49,371 bases of DNA, taken from the NCBI RefSeq assembly GCF_016820585.1, contig NZ_JADHDX010000016.1, positions 11,719 through 61,089 of the forward strand. The letters are read 5' to 3'. Below, one piece after another: positions 32,690-43,331 of the stretch. How positions within the stretch are numbered: the first letter of the stretch is position 1; each line of letters begins with the position of its first letter. This DNA is from Arthrobacter beigongshangensis (GTDB taxonomy: Bacteria; Bacillota; Bacilli; Bacillales_A; Planococcaceae). The notes under the pieces were generated by a model, which ran no database searches, was not told the DNA's origin, and worked only from the letters and a program-made list of their open reading frames with translations. A program made the translations under genes and the position numbers.

Positions 32690-35089
32690 ATGAAATTGAT
32701 AGACAGCGTGACACGTCCGGTAGGTCAGCCAATTCGTATGTATATCGGAATGTTTAAGAAGCACAAAATTGACATGCTCGTTGCAACCTTATTTTTGTTT
32801 GGCACCTTTTTCTTGTCGCAAGCTGTGTTATTTGACGCAGCGGTGCCCTTTTTCCTTCCTGTCTGGGCTCTAGCACGAGCACGCTTTAAAAAATACCTCG
32901 TGTGGGTTTTTGTTGGAGGGATGGTAGGGAGTGCTTTTTTAGGTGTAGGACAGGCAGTTATTCAGCTACTGTTACTTGCCCTTTTCAATACAGTTGTCAG
33001 ATACCCGTTCTTCCGAAAATCAGTGCCATTAACCGTAGCTGGCTGTATCATCCTAGTGCAAGTATCATGGCAATTTGTCATGTATGTAGGGCAGCCGCCT
33101 ATCAACATCCAATTATCTATCGGTTTTGAGGCAATACTAGCATTAATCATGACTTTTTTTCTATTTATCGCATTTCCGCCCGTGGATCGAATCTTTTTTG
33201 GCAAGTGGACGCCGGAACGCCTCGCCGCTGCTTGTCTAGTTGGGGCGATGGCGACTACGGGGATGAGTGGACTTATGCTGGGCTATGTATCAGTGGCTGG
33301 AACACTTATTCATCTCACGATTTTGCTTTCTGCGTTAATAGGGGGGCTACCATTTGCAACAACGATTGCGATGATTATCGCCGCGATTATTGGAGTAGCA
33401 GAGTTATCATTTACCGGTATGATGGCTGTATATGGGATGACAGGCTTTGTCGCAGGTACGCTCAGTCGTTTTGGAAAAATTGGGATTGTAATAGGGGGAG
33501 CGTCTGTATCGCTCTTTTTCCTTCTATATGATTTGACATTGCCGTTAGATAGCTCGCATTTTGTCACAATCGGTATTGCGACGCTTCTCTTTTTATTGAT
33601 TCCATCGCAAAAGCTAGGGGCTATTCGCAGTGTCTTCTATCCAGAAAAACAGGAGTCCACAGAAAAACGTCAAAAATGGTTGGCGGAACGTTTGGATGAA
33701 CAATTGGTGGATTTCCAGCAGTTCTCCGAATTCATGTCAACGCTTGTTGGCGGACGATTTTCCTCCAGGGGGAATCAGGAAGAACCGATTCCCCAAGTAA
33801 TCCCTAAAACGTGTGCGTCTTGTTTTCGTTATGCAAAATGCTGGGAATCGGCGGATGAAGATATGGCCAGGCTATTGTATGAATGGGAATCGACGTACTC
33901 TCCGACAAAAAAAGCCTCGCGTCATCGCGTTGAAGATAAGATAAAGTATAAATGTATTCGGTTTAACGGACTTGTAACAGAATTGGAGGAGCAGGCGACA
34001 ACTCGTCTATTGACAGGCCAGCTTCAGCATGGTCGAAAAATGCTAGCGCTTCAATTGCGGGATATGAGCACGCATTTGGATAAGATTATGAATGAAGTGA
34101 AAGAGGATTTATCTGTGTACAAGCCTGCGGAAGATGAGCTTGCCAAGCGACTTCAAGAGAAAAACATTGAGTATTTTCAAATAGATATTTTATCGGGGGA
34201 ACGAGGAGCACGTCGTATTGTTTGTTGCATCCCAGAAAAAAGGTCGGATTTTGAAACGGATACGACTGTGGCGGAACGACTTATTTTACCTGTTCTTGAA
34301 GAAATGTACGACGAGCCGTTTCAAGTCGCAAAGTCGATTGTGCAGCAGCAACCATTCCCGCATATTCAACTAACATTTGGTTCAGCCGTCCGCTTCGCAC
34401 TCGATTACGGAATTGTCGCGACAGCGGGGAGTGAGTCGTTTCAAGCGGGAGATGCCTATGAGGTGTTTCCGATTCATGACGGACTTACGGCCGTTTTGCT
34501 GTCGGATGGCATGGGTCAGGATTTGAACGCTTATCGGGAGAGTCGTAAGGTAATCCGGTTAATGCGAGAATGCTTGGACCGTAAAATGGATCCAGAAACG
34601 GCGATGCATACGCTACATTATATGATGTCATTGAATGGATTGGATGATATGTATGCAACGCTTGACTTGGCGTTGATTGATTTGCAGGATGGTCGGCTTT
34701 GGTCGTGGAAGGCGGGTTCTATGAGCACGTATATTAAGCGCGGAGATGACTTTTTAAGATTGGATAGCGAGTCTGTCCCTGTCGGATTTCTCCCGTCCTT
34801 TTCTGTTGAAGCGAAAAATGAACAATTGAAGGCGGGGGATATTATTTTAATGATGACGGATGGAATGTTTAATGGGGAGGTAGCACTTGAGAAGCAAGAG
34901 AGAATTTTGTATGGCACGCTCGACAAATACGAAGAGTTCGATTGTGATAAAATCGCGGATCGCATTGTCAGTGAAATGGAGCGTAAGTTTGGAGTGGTGG
35001 CAGATGATCGAACAGTATTAGTGATGAAGATTGACCATGTCCTTCCGAAGTGGTCCAGCTTCACGCCTTACTCACAAATTATTTCTTGA
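32690..35089 (+). CDS. spoIIE: Stage II sporulation protein E, membrane PP2C phosphatase
   Basis: SpoIIE dephosphorylates SpoIIAA at the polar septum and so frees sigma-F in the forespore; it also interacts with FtsZ. The 799-residue protein has about ten N-terminal membrane helices (residues ~30-310) and a central region with a CASCFRYAKCW cysteine cluster near 374. The PP2C domain has metal-binding aspartates in SDGMGQDLNA (about 605) and MMTDGMFNGE (about 721), ending GVVADDRTVLVMKI. The ribosome site is GGGGGAATGGG. In B. subtilis yabS-yabT follow; here only a repeat element lies before tilS. Confidence 0.97.
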   Translation: MKLIDSVTRPVGQPIRMYIGMFKKHKIDMLVATLFLFGTFFLSQAVLFDAAVPFFLPVWALARARFKKYLVWVFVGGMVGSAFLGVGQAVIQLLLLALFNTVVRYPFFRKSVPLTVAGCIILVQVSWQFVMYVGQPPINIQLSIGFEAILALIMTFFLFIAFPPVDRIFFGKWTPERLAAACLVGAMATTGMSGLMLGYVSVAGTLIHLTILLSALIGGLPFATTIAMIIAAIIGVAELSFTGMMAVYGMTGFVAGTLSRFGKIGIVIGGASVSLFFLLYDLTLPLDSSHFVTIGIATLLFLLIPSQKLGAIRSVFYPEKQESTEKRQKWLAERLDEQLVDFQQFSEFMSTLVGGRFSSRGNQEEPIPQVIPKTCASCFRYAKCWESADEDMARLLYEWESTYSPTKKASRHRVEDKIKYKCIRFNGLVTELEEQATTRLLTGQLQHGRKMLALQLRDMSTHLDKIMNEVKEDLSVYKPAEDELAKRLQEKNIEYFQIDILSGERGARRIVCCIPEKRSDFETDTTVAERLILPVLEEMYDEPFQVAKSIVQQQPFPHIQLTFGSAVRFALDYGIVATAGSESFQAGDAYEVFPIHDGLTAVLLSDGMGQDLNAYRESRKVIRLMRECLDRKMDPETAMHTLHYMMSLNGLDDMYATLDLALIDLQDGRLWSWKAGSMSTYIKRGDDFLRLDSESVPVGFLPSFSVEAKNEQLKAGDIILMMTDGMFNGEVALEKQERILYGTLDKYEEFDCDKIADRIVSEMERKFGVVADDRTVLVMKIDHVLPKWSSFTPYSQIIS

Positions 35090-35126
35090 AAAGTAATACG
35101 ATAGGCATACCCTTGCTTCGCATAAC

Positions 35127-35155
35127 TTGAAGTGAGGGTATTCTAAGGGTAAAAT
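35127..35155 (+). promoter_or_regulatory. Sigma-A promoter upstream of tilS and repeat copy G
   Basis: TTGAAG (35127-35132), 17 bp, TAAAAT (35150-35155). The -35 lies inside a hairpin (ATACCCT 35107-35113 / AGGGTAT 35135-35141) that may end spoIIE transcription. The repeat starts 3 bases after the -10. Confidence 0.65.
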
Positions 35156-35157
35156 TT

Positions 35158-35284
35158 AACTTGAATCAGCAAATACATTTGTTGATTCAAGTTAAGCCTC
35201 CGGCGGATGTCAGGGATTTTTGGGGGAGTTAATTGTGCTATGCACAATTCAAAATCCCGACGCAATTACGCCGAGGCGTAATTG
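35158..35284 (+). repeat. Dispersed three-stem element, copy G
   Basis: Stem 1 is AACTTGAATCAGCAAA / TTTGTTGATTCAAGTT (35158-35193), with a G-U pair where copy F has G-C. The core AAGCCTCCGGCGGATGTCAG follows. Stem 2 has the GGGGGAG bulge (GGGATTTTT...AATTGTGC / GCACAATTCAAAATCCC). Stem 3 is a perfect CAATTACGCC GA GGCGTAATTG (35263-35284). It occupies the spoIIE-tilS gap, where B. subtilis has yabS and yabT. Confidence 0.9.
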
Positions 35285-35314
35285 ATGAAATGTAATAAAT
35301 GAGGTGCTTATGCA

Positions 35315-36718
35315 ATGGATACATTTAAACAGTCGATTTTTCAATTTATCAAAGAGTGGGCACTGATTGAGCCTGGAAGTCGTGTTCTTGTCGCGTGTTC
35401 AGGTGGTGTCGATTCGGTTGCGCTACTACATTTCATGGCTACGCATCGTGATAGAATGGATATTGAAGTCGCAGCTATTCATGTTGATCATATGCTGCGT
35501 GGAGAGGAATCGGCGGCAGATGGTGTTTTTGTTGAAGAATTATGTAGGGGGCTTGGGATTCCGTTTTTTGGTGGTCGTGTCCCTGTTCCTGAATTACTGG
35601 AGCAGGAAGGCGGCAATGTACAGGCTGTGTGCCGCGAAGGGAGATATGCCTTATTCGCGGAGGTCATGCAACAACAAGGCTACACAGTTTTGGTGACTGC
35701 GCACCATGCGGAGGATCAGCTAGAAACGGTCCTAATGCAAGTAGCGAAAGGGCGGCAGCCGTCTGGTATGCCTGTGAAGCGGGACGTCGATGGCGGCATT
35801 GTCATTCGTCCTTTTCTTTCTGTTGTGAAAGCAGAGCTTTACTTATATGTTGAAGAGCATGCCTTACAATACCGCGAAGACCCGAGTAATGAAAGTGATG
35901 CTTACATGCGCAACCGTTATCGTCACCATATCGTCCCGTTTATACTACGTGAAAACGCTGCAGCTGCTAAAAATGTAGTGAAAATGACCGGCTGGCTTCA
36001 GCAAGATGGAGAACTACTCGAAAAGTTAGCGATGGAGCAGTTTGAAAGAATCGTTGAATTCACAGCGGAAGGACTCCCCGTCGTTGACAGTGATGCTTTT
36101 TCTGATATGCACCTTGCTTTACAAAGGCGGGTGATTACACTACTATTGAAGTATCTTTATGATGGGGAAAGTGTACCCGTTGAATACAATTCCGTGCTTA
36201 TAAGCCAGCTATTACATCACATCAGATCGCAGGATGGCACTGTATCCATCAACCTTCCACGCGGCTTTCGATTTATACGGGCATATAGTAAGCTGATGTT
36301 TGCTCGAGAGGTATCGCTCGAGGAAATGTCGATGGAGCGAGTATTCCCGCAAGGTAGCTGGACTCGTTGGGGGCATGAAGTAGAGCTTTACTGGAATACG
36401 GTGGATGATAGCAATGCAGAATTATTCATAGGTGCAGCCGACATAATGTATTTTGATCTGCCCGATGCCGCTTTTCCTTTACGTATTAGACAAAGAGAAG
36501 ATGGCGATCGGATCTTGTTACCAGGTATGAGCCATTCGAAACGTTTATCTCGGCTATTTATCGACGATAAGGTGGAATTAGCTGAACGTGATCGCTTACC
36601 AATCATTGTTACAGCACTAGGAGAGGTTTGTGCGATTCCGGGGTTGCGTTATGGTGTGGCCTTTTCACGCAACAGGACAAAGCAGAGTCATTACATAGTT
36701 CTTACGAGAAAGTGCTAA
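35315..36718 (+). CDS. tilS: tRNA(Ile)-lysidine synthetase
   Basis: TilS attaches lysine to C34 of the CAU-anticodon tRNA-Ile, so that it reads AUA. The 467-residue protein has the ATP-PPase P-loop SGGVDSVALL (about residues 29-38), the HVDHMLRGEESAADG region, TAHHAEDQLETVLMQVAKG and the RNRYRHHIVP segment. A C-terminal TilS domain (PLRIRQREDGDRI) follows. Ribosome site GAGGTG precedes ATG 35315 by 8 bases. hpt follows closely. Confidence 0.96.
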   Translation: MDTFKQSIFQFIKEWALIEPGSRVLVACSGGVDSVALLHFMATHRDRMDIEVAAIHVDHMLRGEESAADGVFVEELCRGLGIPFFGGRVPVPELLEQEGGNVQAVCREGRYALFAEVMQQQGYTVLVTAHHAEDQLETVLMQVAKGRQPSGMPVKRDVDGGIVIRPFLSVVKAELYLYVEEHALQYREDPSNESDAYMRNRYRHHIVPFILRENAAAAKNVVKMTGWLQQDGELLEKLAMEQFERIVEFTAEGLPVVDSDAFSDMHLALQRRVITLLLKYLYDGESVPVEYNSVLISQLLHHIRSQDGTVSINLPRGFRFIRAYSKLMFAREVSLEEMSMERVFPQGSWTRWGHEVELYWNTVDDSNAELFIGAADIMYFDLPDAAFPLRIRQREDGDRILLPGMSHSKRLSRLFIDDKVELAERDRLPIIVTALGEVCAIPGLRYGVAFSRNRTKQSHYIVLTRKC

Positions 36719-36754
36719 TTGACTTGGATGTTAGATGAAAGAGGAGGAATTTCG

Positions 36755-37297
36755 ATGTTAGGGAAAGATATCGAAGAAGTCTTAATAACAGAACAACAGA
36801 TTGAAGAGAAAATCCATGAGCTTGGTGCCACTTTGACCAAGGAATACCAAGATAAGTTCCCACTTGCAATTGGTGTGCTTAAAGGAGCTCTACCTTTCAT
36901 GAGTGACCTTATCAAGCGTGTAGATGCATACATTGAACTTGATTTCATGGATGTATCAAGCTATGGCAATGCAACTGTTTCATCAGGCGAAGTGAAAATC
37001 GTCAAAGATTTGAACACAAGTGTCGAAGGACGCGACGTGCTCATCATTGAGGATATTATTGATAGTGGGAAAACGTTAAGTTATCTCGTTGAGCTGATGA
37101 AATATAGAAAAGCAAACTCCATTAAAATTGTTACACTACTGGATAAGCCAACTGGCCGGAAGGTAGATTTGAAGGCGGACTATGTTGGTTTCGTTGTACC
37201 GGACGCGTTCGTCGTTGGTTACGGATTGGATTACGCAGAAAAATATAGAAACTTACCTTATATTGGCGTGTTGAAAAAGGAAATCTATTCTTTCTAA
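36755..37297 (+). CDS. hpt: Hypoxanthine-guanine phosphoribosyltransferase
   Basis: Hpt salvages hypoxanthine and guanine with PRPP. The 180-residue protein has the PRPP-binding [15 protein letters not shown] (about 100-114), [12 protein letters not shown] (the first loop) and the base-binding [24 protein letters not shown] 36755 is preceded by GAGGAGG; the frame upstream to 36719 has no ribosome site. In B. subtilis Hpt and TilS act together as activators of ftsH transcription, and the same gene order is kept here. Confidence 0.97.
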   Translation: MLGKDIEEVLITEQQIEEKIHELGATLTKEYQDKFPLAIGVLKGALPFMSDLIKRVDAYIELDFMDVSSYGNATVSSGEVKIVKDLNTSVEGRDVLIIEDIIDSGKTLSYLVELMKYRKANSIKIVTLLDKPTGRKVDLKADYVGFVVPDAFVVGYGLDYAEKYRNLPYIGVLKKEIYSF

Positions 37298-37406
37298 ACT
37301 TTCCGGAAAACTAACTTCTAAATAAGGCATTTTCTTTGTAGGTTGAATCAGACCTATGATAAGATTTACACTAGTTTTCTGTTTGAATGAAATGAGGAGG
37401 CTTGGG

Positions 37407-39431
37407 ATGAATCGAATACTTCGATACTTTCTACTATACGGACTAATTTTCCTAGCAATCATGGGGATATTCAGTTCACTAAACAAAACAAATCCGAAAA
37501 CGGAAGAAATTAACTACAGTGAGTTCATCGCTGCGATGGAAGACGGAACAATTAAGAGCATGGAGATCCAACCTGTTCAAGCCGTCTATCAAGTTAAAGG
37601 TGAGTTAGAAGGGTATGAGGAAGGCGAAACGTTTATAACGAACATTCCGCAAACCGATGAGGCTTTGATGGCTGATATTCGTAGTATCGCCAATAAATCA
37701 AAAATTAAAGTACTTGAAGCACCTTCAACGAGCGCTTGGGTATCCTTCTTTACAGGTCTTGTACCATTCATCATTATCTTCATCTTATTCTTCTTCTTGT
37801 TGAATCAAGCACAAGGTGGCGGCGGTGGCCGTGTGATGAATTTCGGTAAAAGTAAGGCGAAGCTGCATACAGATGATAAGAAAAAAGTTCGGTTTACAGA
37901 TGTGGCCGGAGCAGACGAAGAAAAGGCGGAGCTTGTGGAAGTTGTTGACTTCCTTAAAGATTCACGTAAATTCGTTGAAGTCGGCGCGCGTATTCCAAAA
38001 GGAATTCTACTTGTTGGACCTCCTGGTACGGGTAAAACGTTGCTAGCACGTGCGGTTGCAGGTGAAGCGGGAGTACCGTTCTTCTCGATCTCTGGTTCTG
38101 ATTTCGTAGAAATGTTCGTAGGGGTCGGTGCATCACGTGTACGTGACCTATTCGAAAATGCGAAAAAGAATGCACCTTGTATCATTTTCATCGATGAAAT
38201 CGACGCGGTCGGTCGCCAACGTGGCGCTGGTCTTGGTGGTGGACATGATGAACGTGAACAAACATTGAACCAACTTCTTGTTGAAATGGATGGTTTTGGT
38301 GAAAATGAAGGCATTATCATCGTGGCGGCGACAAACCGTCCGGATATCCTTGACCCAGCACTTCTTCGTCCAGGACGTTTTGACCGTCAAATTACAGTAG
38401 GTCGTCCGGATGTTAAAGGAAGAGAAGCTGTACTAAAAGTGCATGCACGAAATAAGCCGCTTGACGATACTGTCAACTTGAAGGCACTTGCGCAGCGTAC
38501 GCCTGGTTTCTCTGGTGCGGATCTTGAAAATTTGCTAAACGAAGCAGCACTAGTTGCTGCGAGACGTAGTAAAGTGAAAATTGATATGTCAGATATCGAT
38601 GAGGCGACAGACCGCGTCATTGCGGGTCCTGCGAAGACGAGTCGCGTTATTTCTGAAAAAGAACGTAATATCGTAGCTTTCCACGAAGCGGGTCACGTCG
38701 TTGTTGGATTAACGCTTGACGATGCGGAAATCGTCCATAAGGTAACAATTGTTCCACGCGGTCAGGCGGGCGGTTATGCTGTCATGCTTCCGAAAGAGGA
38801 CCGTTACTTCATGACGAAACCAGAGCTTTTGGATAAAATTTCAGGACTTCTTGGTGGTCGTGTAGCAGAAGAAATCGTTCTCGGCGAAGTTTCTACGGGT
38901 GCTCATAATGACTTCCAGCGCGCAACAGGTATTGCACGCTCGATGGTTACAGAGTACGGGATGAGTGACAAGCTTGGTCCGATGCAATTCGGTCAATCTC
39001 AAGGGCAAGTATTCCTTGGACGTGACTTTAACTCTGAGCAAAATTATTCCGAGTCGATTGCCTATGAAATTGACCAAGAAATGCAACGTATTATCAAGGA
39101 ACAATATGCACGTACAAAAGAGATCCTTACAGAAAAACGTGAGTTGCTCGATTTGATTGCGACAACGCTTATGGAAGTTGAAACACTCGATGCTGAGCAA
39201 ATTAACCATTTAAAAGATCATGGTACATTGCCTGATCGTCCGTATGGCCGTTATGGCTTGGACAATTTAGATGAAGATACTAAGAATGTAGATATTTCGA
39301 AAAGAGAAGATGATGAGGTAGTTATCTCTGAGTCGACTGGGGCGTCTACGGATCCATCAATTGGTGACTTGCCAAAAGAATCCGAAACGGATCCAGCGCT
39401 TAAACCGATTGAAGAAAAACGTGAAGATTGA
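37407..39431 (+). CDS. ftsH: ATP-dependent zinc metalloprotease FtsH
   Basis: FtsH degrades misassembled membrane and regulatory proteins. The 674-residue protein has membrane helices at about 5-24 and 112-134 flanking an extracellular domain. The AAA module has Walker A GPPGTGKT (about 204), Walker [16 protein letters not shown] and the second-region-of-homology RPGRFDRQI. The zinc site is HEAGH (about 425). The acidic C-terminal tail is some 35 residues longer than in B. subtilis. ATG 37407 follows GAGGAGG; an upstream frame to 37356 is not used. Confidence 0.97.
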   Translation: MNRILRYFLLYGLIFLAIMGIFSSLNKTNPKTEEINYSEFIAAMEDGTIKSMEIQPVQAVYQVKGELEGYEEGETFITNIPQTDEALMADIRSIANKSKIKVLEAPSTSAWVSFFTGLVPFIIIFILFFFLLNQAQGGGGGRVMNFGKSKAKLHTDDKKKVRFTDVAGADEEKAELVEVVDFLKDSRKFVEVGARIPKGILLVGPPGTGKTLLARAVAGEAGVPFFSISGSDFVEMFVGVGASRVRDLFENAKKNAPCIIFIDEIDAVGRQRGAGLGGGHDEREQTLNQLLVEMDGFGENEGIIIVAATNRPDILDPALLRPGRFDRQITVGRPDVKGREAVLKVHARNKPLDDTVNLKALAQRTPGFSGADLENLLNEAALVAARRSKVKIDMSDIDEATDRVIAGPAKTSRVISEKERNIVAFHEAGHVVVGLTLDDAEIVHKVTIVPRGQAGGYAVMLPKEDRYFMTKPELLDKISGLLGGRVAEEIVLGEVSTGAHNDFQRATGIARSMVTEYGMSDKLGPMQFGQSQGQVFLGRDFNSEQNYSESIAYEIDQEMQRIIKEQYARTKEILTEKRELLDLIATTLMEVETLDAEQINHLKDHGTLPDRPYGRYGLDNLDEDTKNVDISKREDDEVVISESTGASTDPSIGDLPKESETDPALKPIEEKRED

Positions 39432-39443
39432 ATGATGAATTAG

Positions 39444-39478
39444 AGCTGATTGCTTCTTTTGAAGCAGTCAGCTTTTTT
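39444..39478 (+). terminator. Rho-independent terminator of ftsH
   Basis: AGCTGATTGCTTC (39444-39456) pairs with GAAGCAGTCAGCT (39461-39473), one mismatch, loop TTTT, then TTTTTT. Confidence 0.9.
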
Positions 39479-39538
39479 CTAGTTGTCTGTCTGTGGTATG
39501 ATGTGTTGGAAAACATCGAAGTTAGCGAGGAAACCATT

Positions 39539-40303
39539 ATGATTTTAGTGTTGGATACTGGGAATACCAATATTGTTCTTGGGGTCTATGAGCAAGGGCA
39601 ACTTAAGCATCATTGGCGTATGGAAACGTATAGACATCGGACAGAAGACGAATATGCGATGGCGGTTAAATCGCTGTTTACTCACGTTGGCATCACTTTT
39701 GGGGATGTGACAGGCATTATCATTTCATCGGTTGTACCACCGGTAATGTTTCCGCTTGAACAGATGTGCAGAAAGTATTTTAATCAAAAACCACTGATTG
39801 TTGGGCCGGGCGTTAAAACGGGCTTGAACATTAAGTATGAAAATCCACGTGAAGTAGGTGCGGACCGCATTGTAAATGCTGTTGCCGCTATTCACGAATA
39901 CAGCTACCCGCTAATCGTTGTCGATTTTGGAACAGCGACTACCTACTGCTTTGTCAATGAAAAAGGAGAATATATGGGCGGAGCAATTGCGCCTGGTATC
40001 GGTATTTCGATGGAAGCTTTATTTGATCGAGCCTCTAAATTGCCGCGTATTGAATTGACAAAGCCGGATCATGTTATAGGAAAAAATACGGTTGCAGCGA
40101 TGCAAGCGGGAATTGTTTATGGGTATGTTGGGCAAGTTGAGGGAATCGTTGCGCGTATGAAAGCACAAAGTAAGGTAGAGCCGACCGTTATTGCCACTGG
40201 CGGTCTTGCCGATTTGATTGCAAGTGAAACGAAGGTTATTGATGTTGTTGATAATTTCCTGACGTTAAAAGGGCTTCATTTAATTTACGAACGAAACATG
40301 TAA
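39539..40303 (+). CDS. coaX: Type III pantothenate kinase
   Basis: CoaX phosphorylates pantothenate in the first step of coenzyme A synthesis. The 254-residue protein is of the acetate-kinase/Hsc70 fold: phosphate-binding LVLDTGNTN (3-11), PGVKTGLNI, the [11 protein letters not shown] catalytic aspartate region, [13 protein letters not shown] and [18 protein letters not shown] 39539 has GCGAGG upstream; the frame continues upstream over the ftsH terminator and is not coding there. hslO follows 16 bases later. Confidence 0.96.
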   Translation: MILVLDTGNTNIVLGVYEQGQLKHHWRMETYRHRTEDEYAMAVKSLFTHVGITFGDVTGIIISSVVPPVMFPLEQMCRKYFNQKPLIVGPGVKTGLNIKYENPREVGADRIVNAVAAIHEYSYPLIVVDFGTATTYCFVNEKGEYMGGAIAPGIGISMEALFDRASKLPRIELTKPDHVIGKNTVAAMQAGIVYGYVGQVEGIVARMKAQSKVEPTVIATGGLADLIASETKVIDVVDNFLTLKGLHLIYERNM

Positions 40304-40319
40304 AAGGAGAATATGACTT

Positions 40320-41207
40320 ATGAGTGATTATTTAGTAAAAGCGTTGGCGTTCGATGGGACAATTCGAGCTTATGCAGTTCGTTCTACAGAGACTGTTGCC
40401 GAGGTTCAACGCCGCCATGCGATGTGGCCAACAGCGACGGCTGCTTTAGGTCGTTCTATGACTGCAGCTGTGATGATGGGAGCAATGGTAAAAGGTGAAG
40501 ATAAGCTGACAATTAAAATTGAGGGCGGTGGCCCGATTGGTTCAATGATTATTGATGCGAATGCGCACGGAGAAGTTCGCGGTTATGCAACACACCCGCA
40601 AACGCATTTCGATTTGAATGACCAAGGAAAACTCGATGTGAGACGTGCAGTTGGAACTGAAGGTATGTTGACGGTTGTCAAAGACCTTGGCTTGCGTGAT
40701 TTCTTTACAGGTCAAGTACCAATTGTTTCGGGTGAAATTGCTGAAGATTTTACAGAGTACTTTGTTGTTTCTGAACAGGTACCTTCCGCCGTAGGACTTG
40801 GTGTTCTTGTGAATCCTGATAATACGGCGAAAGCAGCTGGGGGTTTCGTTATCCAAGTGATGCCAGGGGCGACGGATGAAACGATTGAGAAAGTGGAAGA
40901 ACGTATTTCTACTGTCGAACCGATTTCTAAACTGATTGACCGTGGTTTAACGCCGGAGGAAATTCTTGGCGAAGTACTCGGCGCAGAAAATGTCGAGATA
41001 CTGGATCGGATGGATGTTGCGTTTACGTGTAATTGTTCAAAGGAACGATTTGGCGATGCAATTATTGGACTTGGAGAGCAAGAAATTCGTGAGATGATTG
41101 ATGAGGATGGAAAAGCGGAAGCGCACTGCCATTTCTGTCTGGAGACGTATGTATATCCGAAGGAAGAATTGGAAGGCTTTATCAATGAAATACAGTCGGA
41201 ATCCTAA
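40320..41207 (+). CDS. hslO: Redox-regulated chaperone Hsp33
   Basis: Hsp33 is a holdase activated by oxidative unfolding. The 295-residue protein starts [20 protein letters not shown] and has the C-terminal zinc switch: CNC at about residues 237-239 ([10 protein letters not shown]) and CHFC at about 270-273. These give the four conserved cysteines. The ribosome site is AAAGGAG. The end overlaps the next gene by 23 bases, showing tight coupling with a peptidyl-prolyl isomerase-like foldase. Confidence 0.97.
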   Translation: MSDYLVKALAFDGTIRAYAVRSTETVAEVQRRHAMWPTATAALGRSMTAAVMMGAMVKGEDKLTIKIEGGGPIGSMIIDANAHGEVRGYATHPQTHFDLNDQGKLDVRRAVGTEGMLTVVKDLGLRDFFTGQVPIVSGEIAEDFTEYFVVSEQVPSAVGLGVLVNPDNTAKAAGGFVIQVMPGATDETIEKVEERISTVEPISKLIDRGLTPEEILGEVLGAENVEILDRMDVAFTCNCSKERFGDAIIGLGEQEIREMIDEDGKAEAHCHFCLETYVYPKEELEGFINEIQSES

Positions 41208-42111
41208 ATCGGAACTGGCTAGTTCGCAAAAGCGCAAACTAAAGACGAAACCGCTCCTTCTGTTAATAGGTATCCTCTTTGCTTTTAATGTTTTGTGGTT
41301 TATTGGCTGGCTGATACCCGATCAGAAGCCTAAACAGACGGGTGAGGAAGTGGCGTCGGTTGCGGGCGAGCCGATCACGAGAGAACAATGGATGACCGCG
41401 ATGGAAAAGGAAGTAGGGCGTGAGACTCTGCTTGAACTTGTCAATAACAAGGTGATGGAGGTCGCTGCGAAGCGACATGAAATCGACGTATCTGACAAAG
41501 AAATCGACCTCGAAGTAGCACTTATTCGCTCGGTGGATGGTCGCTCCTATACAGGTTTAGATATGGAGAAAATGCGTCAAAAAATTCGTGCCAATCTCAT
41601 CCTTGAAAAAGTGCTGACGAAGGACATCGTCGTTGAGGATGCTGCGATTGAGGAGCATTATGATGAAAATGCTTCACTTTATAATATTTCAACTGCCTAT
41701 CGAACGGCCATTATCGTTGTTCCGACGCAAGACGAAGCGAAGCAAACCGTGGAGGAGCTGTCGAAAGGATCGAGCTTCGATGTGCTAGCGAAAGAACGTT
41801 CAACGGATTTTGCTTCCGCAAGTCTTGGTGGAGACATTGGTTATGTGAATAAATCGACTGATGCCATCGATAAGGAAATTGTAAAGGCGGCAGTCGATAT
41901 GAAAAGTGCTTCAACGAGTGGAGTTATCACTTTGAGTGACGGTACGTTTGCGGTTATCCATGTAAGTGAAGTGATAGAAGGTCAGTCATTTACATTGAAT
42001 GAGGTAAACGGTCATATTAGACGTGAGCTTGCATTGGAGCAACTTCCGCAATCTGTGAACCCGGAGGCATTTTGGGATGAATTTGACGCCAAGTGGTTTT
42101 ATAGTAAATAA
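41185..42111 (+). CDS. yacD: PrsA-like peptidyl-prolyl isomerase (YacD)
   Basis: The 308-residue protein has an N-terminal signal-anchor helix (about 22-42, [20 protein letters not shown]) without lipobox cysteine. A SurA/PrsA-like N-terminal chaperone region follows, then a parvulin domain ([57 protein letters not shown]). It thus acts outside the membrane. ATG 41185 lies within the end of hslO; a longer frame from 41098 would overlap hslO by more than 100 bases. The neighbour order hslO-yacD-cysK is as in B. subtilis. Confidence 0.9.
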   Translation: MKYSRNPKSELASSQKRKLKTKPLLLLIGILFAFNVLWFIGWLIPDQKPKQTGEEVASVAGEPITREQWMTAMEKEVGRETLLELVNNKVMEVAAKRHEIDVSDKEIDLEVALIRSVDGRSYTGLDMEKMRQKIRANLILEKVLTKDIVVEDAAIEEHYDENASLYNISTAYRTAIIVVPTQDEAKQTVEELSKGSSFDVLAKERSTDFASASLGGDIGYVNKSTDAIDKEIVKAAVDMKSASTSGVITLSDGTFAVIHVSEVIEGQSFTLNEVNGHIRRELALEQLPQSVNPEAFWDEFDAKWFYSK

Positions 42112-42116
42112 CAGTG

Positions 42117-42161
42117 CTGTTCAGAAGCTGATTATAATCGGTAAATCTGAACAGTTTTTTT
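42117..42161 (+). terminator. Rho-independent terminator of the coaX-hslO-yacD operon
   Basis: CTGTTCAGA (42117-42125) pairs with TCTGAACAG (42146-42154), followed by TTTTTTT. The long loop can fold internally. Confidence 0.9.
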
Positions 42162-42198
42162 GGCTAGAGACTGATGCAAAATAAATGTAAGGAATCAT

Positions 42199-42228
42199 TT
42201 GACAACGAGCATAATATGATAGTATCAT
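42199..42228 (+). promoter_or_regulatory. Sigma-A promoter of cysK with overlapping palindrome
   Basis: TTGACA (42199-42204), 18 bp, TATCAT (42223-42228). A perfect palindrome, ATGATA G TATCAT (42216-42228), covers the -10. In B. subtilis cysK is repressed by CymR, but the palindrome does not clearly match the published CymR site. Confidence 0.65.
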
Positions 42229-42276
42229 TAATTAAACAAAGCATATCAAAATAGTAGGGATTGGGAGAGGATAAGG

Positions 42277-43203
42277 ATGACGTTAGTTGGAAACTCTGTT
42301 GTAGACTTGGTTGGAAAGACACCACTTGTTAAATTGAATAGATTGACGGGACCGGAGGATGCAGAAGTCTATTTGAAACTGGAGTACTTCAATCCGGGTT
42401 CTAGTGTGAAAGATCGTATTGCACTTGCGATGATTGAAGCGGCTGAAAAATCCGGAGATCTCAAAGAAGGTGGTACAATTATTGAGCCGACAAGTGGAAA
42501 CACGGGGATTGGTCTTGCAATGATTGCGGCTGCAAAAGGATATAAAGCTGTGCTAGTCATGCCAGATACGATGAGTACGGAACGTCGTAATTTGTTGCGT
42601 GCATATGGTGCAGATCTTATTTTGACACCAGGTGCTGAAGGAATGAAAGGTGCCATTGCTAAGGCGGATGAACTAGCGAAAGAGAATGGCTGGTACGTTC
42701 CACAGCAATTTAATAATGAAGCAAATCCGGAAATTCACCGTTTGACAACAGGTCCTGAAATTGCAGATGCGCTTGATCGTGTCGATGCGTTCGTTTCTGG
42801 TATTGGAACAGGCGGTACAATTACGGGAGCAGGAAGTGTCTTGAAAGAGCGTTTTCCTGAGGTTAAGATTATTGCAGTTGAACCGACAGACTCAGCTGTC
42901 CTTTCTGGTGGCAAACCAGGACCGCATAAAATTCAAGGGATTGGTGCAGGGTTCGTACCTAAGGTTCTTGATACAGCAATTTATGATGAAATTGCTTTAG
43001 TAACAAATGATGAGGCGTATGATACAGCAAGGCGTGCAGCGCGTGAAGAGGGAATTCTAGGTGGGGTTTCATCTGGGGCGGCCATTTTCGTAGCACTGCA
43101 AGCGGCGAAGAAGCTAGGTAAAGGAAAGAAAGTTGTGGCGATTCTTCCATCGAACGGTGAACGTTATTTGAGTACACCGCTTTATCAATTCGACGAAGAG
43201 TAA
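42277..43203 (+). CDS. cysK: Cysteine synthase A
   Basis: CysK makes cysteine from O-acetylserine and sulfide. The 308-residue protein has the PLP lysine in [12 protein letters not shown] (about residue 45), the substrate loop [13 protein letters not shown], the phosphate-binding [12 protein letters not shown] and the [10 protein letters not shown] serine region. The start ATG follows GGGAGAGG. It stands alone between two terminators with its own promoter. Confidence 0.97.
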   Translation: MTLVGNSVVDLVGKTPLVKLNRLTGPEDAEVYLKLEYFNPGSSVKDRIALAMIEAAEKSGDLKEGGTIIEPTSGNTGIGLAMIAAAKGYKAVLVMPDTMSTERRNLLRAYGADLILTPGAEGMKGAIAKADELAKENGWYVPQQFNNEANPEIHRLTTGPEIADALDRVDAFVSGIGTGGTITGAGSVLKERFPEVKIIAVEPTDSAVLSGGKPGPHKIQGIGAGFVPKVLDTAIYDEIALVTNDEAYDTARRAAREEGILGGVSSGAAIFVALQAAKKLGKGKKVVAILPSNGERYLSTPLYQFDEE

Positions 43204-43207
43204 TAGT

Positions 43208-43243
43208 GAAGGAGGGGGAGCCAAGGTGCTCCTTCTTTTTTTT
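43208..43243 (+). terminator. Rho-independent terminator of cysK
   Basis: GAAGGAG (43208-43214) pairs with CTCCTTC (43229-43235), with further pairs inside (GCC / GGT), followed by TTTTTTTT. Confidence 0.88.
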
Positions 43244-43331
43244 GCCTAGACTCCAGCGCTTTTCTTAGTGGCGTGAAATGCCTTTTAAGAGGTAAAATGA
43301 AGATACTAATTGTTAAGCAGGGGGAATAAGG

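Noticed and set aside
37805..38320. 171-codon minus-strand frame opposite ftsH
   Set aside because: Serine/proline-rich antisense translation of the conserved AAA domain; no independent evidence.
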